From assembly GCA_905116865.2 (NCBI GenBank), contig CAJHNH020007667.1, positions 237,501-301,500 on the forward strand: 64,000 bases of DNA, in the 5' to 3' direction. This document shows positions 1 to 10,782 of the stretch, one piece after another. The notes under the pieces are model-generated. The model saw only the letters and a list, made by a program, of their open reading frames with translations, was not told the DNA's origin and did not search any database. Source of the stretch: Candidula unifasciata. Taxonomy: Eukaryota; Mollusca; Gastropoda; Stylommatophora; Geomitridae. The position numbers and the translations under genes are program-made. Each line of letters begins with the position of its first letter. Positions within the stretch are counted from its first letter, which is position 1.

Positions 1-262
1 AGCTGGATGTTGTGAGGGCCCTTTGGGAGCGAGTGAACAGTGCTGAAGCACAGATAGATCATTATGGTCTAAGAATGGCACTGCGAGGAGTTACAAGGTG
101 ATCTGGCCGACGCACCACACTCAGGGCAAAGTCGAGACGGATATACAATCAGACAGTTACTGGTATCATGGGAATTTTAACTCTTCGCTTGCTGCTGAAG
201 ATGGGGACAGAGCATTTGTGAGGGAGTCCTGAGTGATGTGATGTCGATTCCTAATTCAACTT
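1..262 (+). mobile_element. RNase H-type non-LTR retrotransposon, 3' fragment (family A)
   Basis: Cut by the window edge. Broken frame reads [31 protein letters not shown] and later LRLLLKMGTEH, the same words as the minus-strand copies at 26.9, 37.8 and 50.2 kb. It is the C-terminal tail after an RNase H domain; in-frame stops show decay. Confidence 0.75.
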
Positions 263-717
263 TCAACATTCTTTTAGGGTCCCCGACAACAGTCGGCGTG
301 GTGCTTTAGAATAAAGAAAAATTGCGTCCTATATTTTACCAGCTTCAGGAATTTTCATCTTCAGTGTGTTCTGATAAATGCATATTAAATCACTTAACCA
401 TTAACACTGGTTTTCTTGTTAGCCGTGTGTTAATTGCTGCTTTTTTTTTTTTCTTTTTCTTATACGATTAAATTTTAATAAAATATTATGGACTTAATGG
501 CCGTTGACAGAACTGTATTTTATTTTATTTCATATTACTGAATATTATTATTTTGTTACACTGTGATTACTAAAGTATTATTTCCTTCCTGTATGGGTTC
601 CAGGGCCCCATTGTGGGGGATGGGGGCGGGGGCAAGAATAGACCCAATGCCTTCCCAGCAAGAATATTGTAGGAATCGACTAACTAGGGGTATCCTTTGA
701 AGTCGGAGTACATCTTT

Positions 718-1085
718 TTGAGAGGCAGAGAACCAACAGCATGCATACATATAAGCCAGATCTGTCTGAGAGGCAGGGAACCGGCAGCACACATACATAT
801 AAGCCAGATCTGTCTGAGAGGCAGGGAACCGACAGCACGCATACATATAAGCCAGATCTGTCTGAGAGGCAGGGAACCGGCAGCATGCAAACATACAAGC
901 CAGATCTGTCTGAGAGGCAGGGAACCGGCAGCATGCATACATACAAGCCAGATCTGTCTGAGAGGCAGGGAACCGGCAGCACACATACATATAAGCCAGA
1001 TCTGTCTGAGAGGCAGGGAACCGACAGCACGCATACATATAAGCCAGATCTGTCTGAGAGGCAGGGAACCGGCAGCATGCATAAA
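718..1085 (+). repeat. 48-bp minisatellite, about 7.5 units
   Basis: The unit begins agccagatctgtctgagagg; the period counted on successive agccagatctg occurrences is 48. As 48 is divisible by 3 all frames are open, giving spurious 16-residue-repeat proteins. The unit is the middle of the Rep-A element. Confidence 0.97.
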
Positions 1086-1091
1086 TTTTTT

Positions 1092-1296
1092 TTAGTTTCT
1101 AGAATCCATGAGTTGTTAACCCTTAGGCTCGGTATTATGGATGTCGCAACCTTTCGGCCTTGATTCCATTGTAAATCCCATAAATCTGGGAGAAATGTGG
1201 CTTTCCTGCCTACCCCCGGGATTGAACCCGGACCACAAGGAGTTCGTCACCCGGTCTCCGCGCAATCCGGTTTAGCCAGCTACGCTAGAGAGCCGG
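1092..1296 (-). mobile_element. tRNA-like SINE inserted in the minisatellite
   Basis: On the minus strand it has a pol III A-box-like TGGCTAAACCGG and a B box GGGTTCAATCCC about 45 bases apart, then a non-tRNA body. Flanks share an approximate gca(t/c)gcata duplication. Not a tRNA gene: it does not fold with matched acceptor ends. Confidence 0.7.
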
Positions 1297-1316
1297 GCGC
1301 ACGCATACATATAAGC

Positions 1317-2000
1317 CAGTCACAACTATGATGCAGAAGTTCAAGCCATCAAGATAGCGGTAGAGAAACTACTAAATACAGGGTATTTTTCACAACCAGT
1401 GGTATTCCTGACAGATGCAAAAGCAGTACTTCAGTCACTCCAGTCTGGAAAATTACCAAGCATACGGACACTATTATCCGAACTAGGCAACCGCTGTAAA
1501 TTAGTAACGCAGTGGATACCTTCCCACTGTGGAGTTCCCGGAAACGAAAAAGCTGATAAACTAGCTAAGGAAGGTGCAACTGAAGAACAACCTGACATAC
1601 CAGTCTCTTATCAACAGAAGAAGAGAATGATCAAATCAATCAGAATGCCACCGAAACTGGCACAAGATGATTACCATATTATGGACAGACCAGAGCAAGT
1701 TATTATCCTTCGCCTTAGAACAGGGCACAATAGACTTCGCTCCCACATGTACAACAAATTTAAGATTGGCCAATCGGCCATGTGTACTTGTGGACTGGCA
1801 CCTGAAACAACAGATCACATCCTTCAAGACTGTCCCATATTCAACGCTTTCAGGCAAAACATTTGGCCAAAAGAGACACTTGTGGAAGTCAAACTTTACG
1901 GGCCGCTTAGTGAATTACAAAAGACAGTGAAATTCATACAAGAGACGGCTTTGCAGATATAGACAATTTATTTCATGCGAACGAAAGAAGAAGAAGAAGA
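1317..2000 (+). mobile_element. 5'-truncated LINE: intact RNase H domain and zinc-type tail (family D)
   Basis: An open frame from about 1318 to the TAG at 1960 begins HNYDAEVQAIKIAVEKLL, then VFLTDAKAVL, WIPSHCGVPGNEKADKLAKE (late RNase H strand and catalytic region) and CTCGLAPETTDHILQDC, a Cys/His-containing C-terminal motif usual in RNase H-bearing non-LTR elements. The reverse transcriptase and first RNase H Asp motif are missing because of 5' truncation. It ends in (GAA)n. Flanks share an imperfect acatataag target duplication taken from the 48-bp array. No frame damage, so a fairly young insertion; unlikely to be a functional host gene. Confidence 0.8.
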
Positions 2001-2085
2001 CATATAAGTAAGCCAGATCTGGAAAACAGTGGACGAATTATCACAACCTCCCACTGGAGTTTACAGCTGGTAAACGCTAGAAAGA

Positions 2086-2800
2086 AGTATTATTTCCATG
2101 TGTGTTCTGTGTTATGAGATTCTCTTGTTATTGCTGATGAAGACGTGTCGCAACCTTCTTTGCATTTTTGTTATTGTTACTCGGCAAAGCTTACATACAC
2201 TTCTAATTTCCCATCTTTACCTCGGTTAAATCGCTATGAAGACTGGAAGGACCGATAATGACGAATCTTTGACGCTACCACAATTACGTGCAATCTTTCA
2301 TTTTCCTTCCTAAAAATGAAAGTGCCTGTGTTGACTACAAGCCAGTGCTCACCACAAAGTGTCTATTCCAGTAGAACTGAAAAACTGTGGCTAAAAAAAT
2401 TGCCGGTAGTATGTACCGTTACGTAACCTCAGAAAAAAAAAATTTATGATTACATGACCTTTGAGATAGGCCGGTCCTGGACTAACTCTTACATATACCC
2501 CACATCTCTCCCTCCCACACAGACGACATATTTTAATTTACCGGGAACTCTCGGATTTTCTCGAGATGGGGTGGACTAAAACAAAAGTAACAAACGTTGT
2601 GACTTCTTGGACACCCGAGCCACGTTGATATTACAGATTGACGCCAGCCACACAATGGGGTCTGTCCTGGGACCCGCCTGCCGATTGCTAGAGACGATGT
2701 TGTATCTAGAGAGGCCAGACTGTGAAACTGGCTGTACGCAGATTTGGTACACGTGACGGACGACGTGACGGACGGGCAAATCTGCTCTCACAAAGAGCGC
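2086..2800. other. No gene recognised
   Basis: AT-rich unique-looking DNA with scattered short runs. I see no coding pattern; a minus-strand 71-codon frame at 2576-2791 has no recognisable features. Confidence 0.5.
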
Positions 2801-2805
2801 AGACC

Positions 2806-3092
2806 TTTCTTTTTCTTCTTTCTTCTACTTCTTCTTTTCCTTTTCTTTTTTTTCTTTCTTTCTTCTTCTTCTCCTTCTTCATTTTTTCTTTTTTCTTCCT
2901 TTTTCTTCTTCTTTATTTTTTTCTTCTCCTTCTTCTTTTTTTCTTCTTCTTCTTTCTTTCTTTTCTTCTTCTTTATCTTTTTCTTCTTCTTCGCCTCCCT
3001 CTCATTCTCCTTTATTTCACCTTCTCCTTTATTTTTCTTTCTCCTTCTTTTTCTTCTCTACTTCTTCTTTTTCCTCCTCCAATTCTTCTTCT
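2806..3092 (+). repeat. Pyrimidine-rich TTC/TTTC tract
   Basis: Nearly 290 bases of almost pure C and T on the plus strand (GAA-type purine on the minus strand). Translations rich in Phe, Leu and Ser are artefacts. Such mirror-rich tracts can form triplex DNA. Confidence 0.95.
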
Positions 3093-3117
3093 AAAACACA
3101 TATTCATTAAAGTTATG

Positions 3118-3305
3118 AAGTAGAGTGGCTAGACGCTCCTCTGAGGGTGCGAAAGTCGTGGGTTCCATTGCAAATGGAGCCGAGCTTTATTGTAAATAAC
3201 CTTGGCTCTCAGGTCGACCCAACCTACGATGGGTATCAGGTAAAGACAGCCGGTGTGATGTTGACACTGGTCTATAAGATATAGGTCCAGATTTGTATGC
3301 ATGAA
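3118..3305 (+). mobile_element. SINE-1 (tRNA-like head, shared tail)
   Basis: Head GTGGCTAGACGCTC (A box) and gtgggttccattg (weak B box), followed by the shared tail: ctcaggtcgacccaacc, gggtatcaggtaa, gatgttgacactggtctat, ataggtc. The same layout recurs at 14.4, 29.8, 36.9, 41.7, 42.1 and 49.2 kb. Confidence 0.75.
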
Positions 3306-3623
3306 AAAAAAAGGGGGGGGGGGGGTCCATTTACTGAGCGAGCTCAGAACTGCGGGTTACACCAAGCTAGTGTGTAGCTGTGATGGGATGGGTGTCCCAG
3401 TCAGAACTTCTCTAGAGGTTGAGTGCAGTGCCTAGGATATGCCCCGTTGGCTTGCCATCCATGAGATTTTATAGTCTAAGGGAGGTCAAACCTTCAGGTG
3501 GCTGCCCAGTGGAGAACAAAGGAAGGACGTGAGGAAGGACGGGAGGAAGGGAGGGAGGAAAGGAGAAGTCTTTGTTTTCGATCTACAACCTACACCAAGT
3601 AAAAGGGTTACTTCCCAGTAGTC

Positions 3624-4008
3624 GACCCCATATGACAGTCCAGTATTTTATAGGGTGGTAAGACCGGGTTTCCTGGCTCGGCTTTTTGTGTGTCTTCCAA
3701 GGCGTTGCCAATGTCTTCGCATATTTCTTCTTCCGGCGGCGTCTCTCCAGCGACTTGTGTTCAGTCTTCATCGCCATGAATTTTCTTGAATTAGCAAAAT
3801 TAGCACACACACACAAAATCAACTGCATCCTCCCAACTGCACACAGAGTGTACAAAAAACATAAACAAAACATGCACAGCTAAAGAAAACTACACAGCAC
3901 ACAAAACAGAAGCATAGAAAAGTGAAAACTGCATGGCAAATGAAATGCCAAATTTCTACGCTATAGGCTTCATCTACCACCCCCTGAAATATTAGACTGT
4001 CCCGTCAC
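3624..4008. mobile_element. MITE with about 27-bp imperfect terminal inverted repeats
   Basis: The left end gacagtccagtattttatag...gggtggta pairs with the reverse complement of the right end (taccaccccctgaaatatta...gactgtc). A relative with the same termini lies at 36336-36557. No transposase inside. Confidence 0.7.
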
Positions 4009-4054
4009 CTGTGGTTAATAACAATCTTCCCGTCCTTTTTAGGAAGAAATTTTT

Positions 4055-4252
4055 CGTTATATGAAGCCCTACTCTGGCTCTTCCAGGGGCCGCAATATAG
4101 CCTGGCCATAAAAATGACCTAAAGGCTGAACGTGGTTTGTGGTACCTCTCCACAGTGATCCTCACACACATGGTGGCACATTGTGTCATCGGGTGTTTAT
4201 CGCTTGTGTGATGTCCTGGTGGGGTAGAAAGTCAGTCAGTCAGTCACCTGTG
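4055..4252 (-). repeat. Dispersed repeat with a (CAGT)n end
   Basis: The reverse complement matches 21700-21915 over the block taccccac(c/t)aggacatcac, gataaacaccc and gtggagaggt. One end carries a four-base simple repeat (agtcagtcagtca here, ggtaggtaggtag there). No coding capacity. Confidence 0.7.
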
Positions 4253-4341
4253 GATTTCTTTCGTTTGTGGTCGGCTATTGGGAAAGTACCAGTAAAATTT
4301 GAAAACTAAAAAGGTCTTGTTTTTTTTCCATGCCTTTAGAC

Positions 4342-4519
4342 CAGCGGTTCTCAACCTGTAAGTCGCAACCCCTTTGTGGGTCAGATGGCCTTTTCATAGG
4401 AGTCGCCTAAGACCATCGGAAAACACATATTAAATGAAGTTATGAAGTAGCAATGAGAATAATTTTATGGCTGGGGTCACCACAACATGAGGAACTGTAT
4501 TAAAGGGTGACGGTATTAG
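4342..4519. mobile_element. hAT-type MITE, right end truncated
   Basis: Begins with the hAT-like terminus CAGCGGTTCTCAACCTG and contains gtgggtca, gtcgcctaagaccatc, gaagttatgaagtagcaa and gtcaccacaacatgaggaac before breaking off near cggtattag. These words are those I recall for a non-autonomous hAT (Charlie/URR1-like) family of mammals. The complementary ending with a second inverted repeat is missing here. Confidence 0.65.
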
Positions 4520-4827
4520 AGTTAGACCTATAATTTATATACCAGTTGGCACTCAGTGCGTGACTCATCAGGCCAGCAACAACAGACAAATGTTTAAAAA
4601 AAAATCCTTTGCTCACAGGTCAACAGCCAAAAATGTATACCAAGAAATGTCATGGGAAGTAAAGGCAGCTGGTAAGATGCTGATCATATCACCAATTAAA
4701 GAACAATGGATCTGAAAAAAGAAAAAAAAATGTCTCACATCATATGCCCAATGCTCCAACAACAGGAAAAAAATACTATACTAATACAAGAATTAGATGG
4801 GATGCAAAGATACACAGAAAACATCAC

Positions 4828-5088
4828 ACATGGAGTTCCCCATGTGGGTTCCACTGCCTCCCCAAACAAGCATGTCGTAAGAGACAACTTATTGGGAGCT
4901 TCCTTCAAAGTCAGAGTGCATCTGCCTGAGAGGCAAGGAATAAAAAATCTGCATACAAATAAGTCAGATCTGTAAAACAAATGTGCTGAAACGCTCAGGT
5001 TCCAGAACACGACTAATGTCTAGAGGGGGACGAACAACCAGAACTTTCTGCTGGACTTTATAGCCGGTGAACGCGAAGATGATGACAT
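4828..5088 (+). repeat. Rep-A dispersed element
   Basis: Order of blocks: catgtgggttccactgcc, ccccaaacaagcatgtcgta, gagtgcatctgcctgagagg, aataagtcagatctgtaaaa, caggttccagaac, gacgaacaaccagaacttt, tatagccggtgaacgcgaag. Lacks the ggggaaaacaag block seen in full copies. Confidence 0.85.
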
Positions 5089-5499
5089 GGAGTCATCAGT
5101 AAAACATGTACAGCAGGGTCATTCATTTGGCGGCTTGTTGGCCAAATCTGGCCTGCAGACATATAGCAAGCAACCTGCCGATAACCTGCCAACTGTACAG
5201 TATTCATGATCTTTCTATGCTGGGGCTCTCGCCCATGACAATCCGCATTTTCCAACATTTTGAGTCAGAATGGCTCTGATGTAAAGTTTTAAGGCACTGA
5301 ATTGGTTTAAAAGTAAGCAAAGTAAAAGACCCTTTTCATGTCAGTGGTGGCTAGACATATCAACCAGATCAATCTGCCCTTGATGGAAGATGTGACCATC
5401 ATCACACTAGGCTTAACAGAAAGAAAAACTACAATTTCTGTCTCAAGGTGGTACTACCATTTCTAACAACAAAAAGCATAATTATTATTTACACTAGAA

Positions 5500-5712
5500 T
5501 TCCACGTGTTGGTTCTAGTATTCCCCTTGTGGTTTCTGGGGCCCTTTTGTGAGGAAAAGACTAGACCCACTACCATCCCCAAAAGCATGTCATATGAGTT
5601 GATTAACTGGGGAAGTTGGAGTGCATCTGCCTGGAACAAGATTAAAGTCCTGTGGCAGATGAACAACCAAAACTTTCCATGGGAGTTTGCAGCTGGAGAA
5701 CCCAAAATAGAA
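5500..5712 (+). repeat. Rep-A dispersed element, internally deleted
   Basis: Carries tgtggtttctggggccc, gactagacccacta, aagcatgtcatatgagttga and, after a deletion of the middle, aacaaccaaaactttcc and tttgcagctggagaac. Confidence 0.75.
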
Positions 5713-5829
5713 GATTTAAACTAGTATTTTCTTTGTTTCAAAATTATGTACCAAAAAGAAAGGAATACTGACATTTTAAAAGATATGAACAACAAGAAAA
5801 ACAGGCTAATAAACATAATTTTGACTCAG

Positions 5830-6078
5830 AAACTTGAATACTCTAGCAATTAAAACACCACAAAGGACTGGCAAAAACAGTGATGAACGTTACGGTACCA
5901 GGTAAGAGAGGCAGGGACCAACCAGCAAGAAGATGGGAACAGGTCATATACAGACATCTTGGACAGGAAAGTGCATGAGGCAGTAGAGCTAGTGAGAGAC
6001 TGAGTTTCTTTTCACCCAGACGATGTGTTGACAGAGGTATTCTATAAAGAATCTGCTACATGATAATGATACAAAATG
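5830..6078 (+). mobile_element. LINE reverse-transcriptase 3'-end fragment
   Basis: Decayed version of the segment [16 protein letters not shown]...[19 protein letters not shown] that is intact in frame at 55.3 kb: here agagaggcagggaccaacc, aagatgggaacaggt, aaagtgcatgaggcag, ttttcacccagacg. Ends in a tgataatgata run. Confidence 0.65.
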
Positions 6079-6612
6079 TGAACAATTCTGTGATCTTTAA
6101 CATATGATCTCGATGACTTATGTCTCCCCACAGGAGCGTAACATGCCAAGTTTGTTGTACTGTCATGTCCTTGTGCAGTCAGTGCTGGGCTTTTCCCCCC
6201 TAGTGCTATCTTATGTTCCAGGGGACATCTAAGTTACAGTATATGATGTCTGTACATGATGTTACTCAATAAGATTTTACTAGACCTTATTGTATTTCAC
6301 TGTTTTACTAGAATATCCTCACGCAGTAAATAGTGTTCTTATCCGCTTTGTTTTTGTCATTTCTTAAGCAAGTTCTGAAAAACTTTAAACTGCGCACAAA
6401 AAGCATACAGGTAATAAATAAAACATAAATTATTTTAATTTTAACCTGATTAATAAAAAAAATTAATCACAAAGAAATGATTATAGTGACAACTTTTAAG
6501 TTAACATAAAATACATGTTATATATAATGACAGATTTCAACTCAATATAAAATACACAAGTTATTCTAATGACATTCTAAAAGAACTGAACATAAAGAAA
6601 GATTGAATAATA
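6079..6612. other. AT-rich DNA, nothing recognised
   Basis: Contains several AATAAA-like strings and no coding pattern. Confidence 0.5.
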
Positions 6613-6639
6613 AACAGCATCTTGTCTTGTCTTGTCCAC

Positions 6640-7683
6640 AATTGCCTCACAGCGTAGTGGGGAGTTGCAGTTTTCTATCCTGGGCCAGGTGTGTTGCACG
6701 TGTTGTTGTTAGTCCGTGTTGCCTCAGGATCTCTGATATATTGTCTATCCATCGTACTCTCGGTCTGCATCTTGCTCTAGGGCAGTAGTGTATGCTTGTA
6801 GAGGCAGTTGGTCGGTTTGCATTCGCATCAAGTGGCCAAACCACTCTATTTGTTGCTTCTTTATGTATTGCAGGCATGGTGTGGTTCCTACAATTGATCT
6901 AATGTTCTCGTTTCGAATTCTGTCTCTCCTTGTGACATTGTCAGCCTTACGTAAGCATCTCATTTCGCACGTCGTGATTTTTTTTCCCTCTGCTCTTGTT
7001 AGGGACCAGGTTTGGCATTGGTAGCAGAGGGTTGGTATAAACATGCAATTTATCAGTTGTCGTTTTAGTGCCATAGTGATGCTTGGGTGTTTTAGCAGTA
7101 GGGAGAGTTGCTAAGTTACTGCGTTCGCCTTTTGACACCTTGCCTCAAGTTCCTTATCAATTCTTCCATCATCTGTGAAGATGCTCCCCAAGTATTTAAA
7201 TTGCTGCACTTGTTTGAGTTGTTCGTTGTTAACTTGAATAGTTAGTATATTAGGTGTTCTACTTATTTTCAGAATTTCTGTTTTGGTGATGCTGATCTTC
7301 ATGTTATGTATGTTTTCATTATAATGATCTCTTTCAACTAACTCACTGCTTGGTGTAGTTAACAGTTCGCTTATCATTACATGGTTTGCTGCTTTTGTTA
7401 TTCTGTCCATGTATATATTGAATAGTAGTGGTGATAGTACACAACCCTGTCTTACTCCTGTTCTTAGTATGAATTCGTCTGTCACACCAACATTTGTTCT
7501 AACTACGCTTGAGCTTGTTTGGTACAGAGATCTGATGTTGTCTAGTATCTGACCTTGTACTCCATAGTCGTTCAATATATTCCATAGTTTGTTCCTGTCT
7601 ACACTGTCAAAGGCTTTTTCTTGGCTAATGAATGCTATATTGAGTTCTTTGTCACAGAAGCTAATATATTTTGGCCATATCAA
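6640..7683 (-). mobile_element. LINE reverse transcriptase fragment
   Basis: Minus-strand frames give AFISQEKAFDSVDRNKLW, GVRQGCVLSPLLFNIYMDRI, KYLGSIFTDDGRIDKELEAR and, in a second frame nearer 6745-7074, QLINCMFIPTLCYQCQTWSL and IEWFGHLMRM. These are the palm and thumb of a non-LTR RT. The YADD box is missing, apparently lost by deletion between ITKAANHVMIS and NMKISITKTE, and there is a frameshift near 7110. Dead element. Confidence 0.85.
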
Positions 7684-7908
7684 GCCCCATGGCTGACTGG
7701 AAAAAGAATAGCAGAAGGCATGGTACGAGGAAGGAGGGCCAGGGTCCGACTAACATAAAGATGGGCACAGGATATAGGTGACTCCTTGGATATGAAAGTG
7801 CATTAGGCTGGAGAGCTGACCAGAGACCTAGTTTCTTTCAGGCAGACCGTGAGAAGACAATGTTGTCTAAACGACATGCTGCATGATGTTGATGATTCTA
7901 ATGGCAGC
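7655..7908 (+). mobile_element. LINE RT 3'-end fragment, opposite strand
   Basis: Plus-strand words YFGHIK, GRRARVR, KMGTGYR-like and SFRQTVRR correspond to the thumb and tail of the 55.3-kb element. It abuts the minus-strand RT fragment head to head at about 7660-7683 and ends in gatgttgatgat. Confidence 0.7.
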
Positions 7909-8627
7909 TTTCAACCTGACACAAGGTCACACAAGTCATTATAAAATCTACTTTCATTCTGACACATTAAGTCATTATTGTGGCAGCTTCCACTGGGACA
8001 AAAACATATAATAACAGCTTCCAAAACAACCCCTCAAAAAAACCACATACACAATGACACCATTTATGATGCACACATGTACACATCCACAAAGTGCAAA
8101 GATCATTTTAATGGGAGCTTTTAGCTCGACACAAAACACACAGAAATCATGACACTGGCAGCTCTAAACACACACACAAAAACACTGAATTTATTATAAT
8201 GGCAGATATGTTTAATTCTCACAGAAGTTTGTGTCAGTTTAGTTATAATTGTTGTGTCAAAATGACCTACCTGATTCTGTTACAAACAGATCAACTAAAA
8301 AAAAATGATATGATAGTACCAGAGATAAGAAAGTGAACAAACTGAATAAAGGGCATATAAAAACTGTTATCTCATTCTTTCCCACAGAGCTGATTTCAGT
8401 TCAAAATACACCATAGTTGTTTTTGTTTTTTCAAACTCTTTCTATTTCATTCAATTATTTCTGTCACTCTTTCTTAGCACGACAGCTGTCATAACAAGTA
8501 TGTTCTTTTCACAAATGTGTAACAGGACAGAGAGATTTAGCTCTTTTTGGAATGCTATTGTGAAAACTATACCTTAAAAGAATGACTTTTTGACAATATC
8601 ATGAGATAGAATAACAAGACTTTTCAT
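7909..8627. other. AT-rich DNA with faint dispersed repeats
   Basis: Short loose repeats of ggcagctt...acacaa occur about every 60 bases (7900-8170), suggesting a very old tandem array; otherwise no gene is recognised. Confidence 0.4.
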
Positions 8628-8790
8628 GTGTGATCCAGGGCCTCATTTTGAGGGAGAGGAAAGAATAGGCCCACTGCCTCCTCTCCCCCCCCCCCCCCCC
8701 CAAAAAAAAACATGCAATAAAAGGTGACTAATTAGGGGGAGGCAGAAATCAGATGTGTTGGGTCAAAAGGTGCAGATATAGCAGCCTACA
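8628..8790 (+). repeat. Rep-A variant with an expanded C-run and A-run
   Basis: gatccagggcctcattttg, aataggcccactgcctcc, then a C-run and A-run where full copies read cctccccaaaa, then aaaaggtgactaattagggg and tgttgggtcaaaaggtgcag. The last block is shared with 33358-33530 and 11890-12055 and marks a Rep-A subtype. Confidence 0.7.
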
Positions 8791-9885
8791 GAGACACAGG
8801 CAATGGTATGGTTATTGTACCACACTTTGAACGTTTTCATTTGAAACCCCCTCGTATATCACAGCATTACCATCATCAGGTTTTTCTTCTTCTTCTTCTA
8901 CCTTTATCCCCCAATGGAGCACAGGCCCTCGGCCAATTCACACAAGTTATTCTGCAAAACCCAATTTATCCTTTCTAAAGGAAAAGAAGAATAGTGCAAC
9001 AACTTTCTAGAGCTTTTAAAAGGATACAAATAACTGAGTAACACCATTCTGATGGCATCACAGAGATAGAATGATACAACACCTTTCTGAGGCTATCACA
9101 TTGAACTACGGACAGCCAATCTTTCTTTTTCCTGCAGGGTAAGCTCCAGTATACAGTACTGGCATCTTTTCTTTAGGCACCATTTTTGTCAGTGCTACTG
9201 TAACAGACACTTTGTTGTGAGTGCCTGCAACTTCTTCTTTTTTTTTGTTGGCACTTCGTGATGAATATCGCCCCCTCACTTTCCCCCCTCTCCTTATTTG
9301 TTAAAGAAATGAGCTCAACATCCAACCACAATCAATCTCTGACATCCATCAAATATGTACATAGTACAGCATACACAGTGATGCATAATCACTGTAGCTA
9401 GAAACAAGTAGTTCAGCCATTACAAACTGAAACTTTAAACATTGGCTGCTTGCAAATCATGGTCCAGGCATATCAGGACATCTGTTTTTATTGAGAATGG
9501 GTTAATCTGGTTTGAAAACCAAATCCCTCCTATACTGGAGGTTAAATTCAGTACCAATGTGTTTAAAAGTTTGTGCACAAAACAGTACGCTATGACAGCT
9601 CCTGCACAACCCCATTAATAAATAAGGTTTAAGAACAAATATAATACAAAAGAGCAGAGTAAATGTTACATAGTAATATCACAGTTGTAGTTAGTAGTTT
9701 AATAATTATATCACAGCATCATCACCATCAGGGTCTTTCTCTTCTTCTACCCTTTATTCCCCCCACTGGAGTATAGGCACTCAACCAAATCATTCATTGT
9801 TTTTCCCAGCTTCCTCAATGGATTCCTAGTATTAATCATCACTATTTCTAGTCCTCTTCTCCATTATTAGGTCTCTTTACATCTT
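8791..9885. other. No gene recognised
   Basis: Mixed unique-looking sequence. The phrase catcatcaggtttttcttcttcttc with tttatcccccaatggagcac occurs at 8871-8925 and again in similar form at 9717-9780, so a short dispersed repeat is present twice. Confidence 0.5.
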
Positions 9886-9892
9886 TTCCCTT

Positions 9893-10731
9893 GTGGGTTC
9901 CACTGAAACAACATGGTATATACACTATTATCAGGTTTTTACAGTGTATGTCCTACCCAGCAACAAAACCAATGTGGAAGTGAGACAGGTTTGCATAATA
10001 TCCCCTGGACTTTTCAATTTGTATTTGGAACTTATCATGAGAGAAACACTAGAAAATCTGGAAACATCTATATCCATTGGCGGAAGACCACTACGTAATT
10101 TATGTTTTGCAGAAAAAATTGATCTCATGGCTGGTTCCAAAGCAGAACTCCAAGTACTCACTACAAATTTAGAGGTTGTCTGTAGTAAATATGACAAGAA
10201 AATTAATGCAGAGAAATACAAGATTACGGTAAATTGTCATAATAATCAAGTACCTACCAAAATATAGTCAAAAGGGGAACAACTAAAAGAAGATAAAACC
10301 TTTAAATACTTTGGCTCCCACACATGTAACGATGGCAGCTGTACCAAAGAGATCAAGAGAAGACACGACTTGATATGGCAACAGCCGTGAGGTCCCAGCT
10401 GAATATGATGTGGAAGAGCGAAATCAGCATAGCAAATAAAGTCAGTATATACAAATTACTAGTATTGTCTATTTTCTTATACGGATGTGAGAGTTGGACT
10501 CTCACTGTGGAAATGGAAAGGAGGATTCCGGCTTTCAAATGTAAATGCCACAGAAGCATTTTACCAATTAGATATTTAGAATACGAAACTAAGAAATATG
10601 TCAGAGACAAAATATACAAATTTGCAGGACATCAGAAGCCTCTCTTGGCAGTGGTGAAATGTCGCAAACACATGGTGAGACTGATTCAACTGCAAAGAAC
10701 ATTTGGGGGGGGGGGGGATTTCTGTCACTGA
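9893..10731 (+). mobile_element. Decayed LINE reverse transcriptase
   Basis: ISPGLFNLYLELIMRE, GGRPLRNLCFAEKIDLMAGS, then TFKYFGSHTCNDGSCTKEIK in another frame, and FLYGCESWTL. FAEKIDLMAGS stands where an active RT has F/Y-A-D-D, so both catalytic aspartates are gone. Several frameshifts. Confidence 0.8.
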
Positions 10732-10782
10732 CCTGACAGCCTAGGTCAACCCAGCCATAGAAAAGGGCAGAGGAAATAGTTA

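Larger units (their letters stand above)
588..2085 (+). repeat. Rep-A dispersed element, expanded and interrupted copy
   Basis: The start (tgggttccagggccccattg) and the end (ttacagctggtaaacg, near 2070) match complete ~280-bp copies such as 27286-27571. Between them the middle has grown into a 48-bp array and is interrupted by a SINE (1092-1296) and a LINE piece (1317-2000). Confidence 0.75.

Noticed and set aside
718..1085. Repeat array that might be taken for a CRISPR array
   Set aside because: Units are directly tandem with no unique spacers, in a eukaryotic context. The same holds for the arrays at 15.8, 16.2, 32.4 and 41.9 kb.
556..1163. Five overlapping 130-160-codon frames with 16-residue repeats
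   Set aside because: They are the six-frame translation of the 48-bp array; the unit being divisible by 3 keeps frames open on both strands.
1200..1290. tRNA gene on the minus strand
   Set aside because: Has A- and B-box-like strings but no matching acceptor stem or convincing anticodon arm, and continues into a non-tRNA body; treated as a SINE.
2722..3123. Phe/Leu/Ser-rich frames that look like membrane proteins
   Set aside because: Translation of a pyrimidine tract; no start context, no variation expected of a protein.
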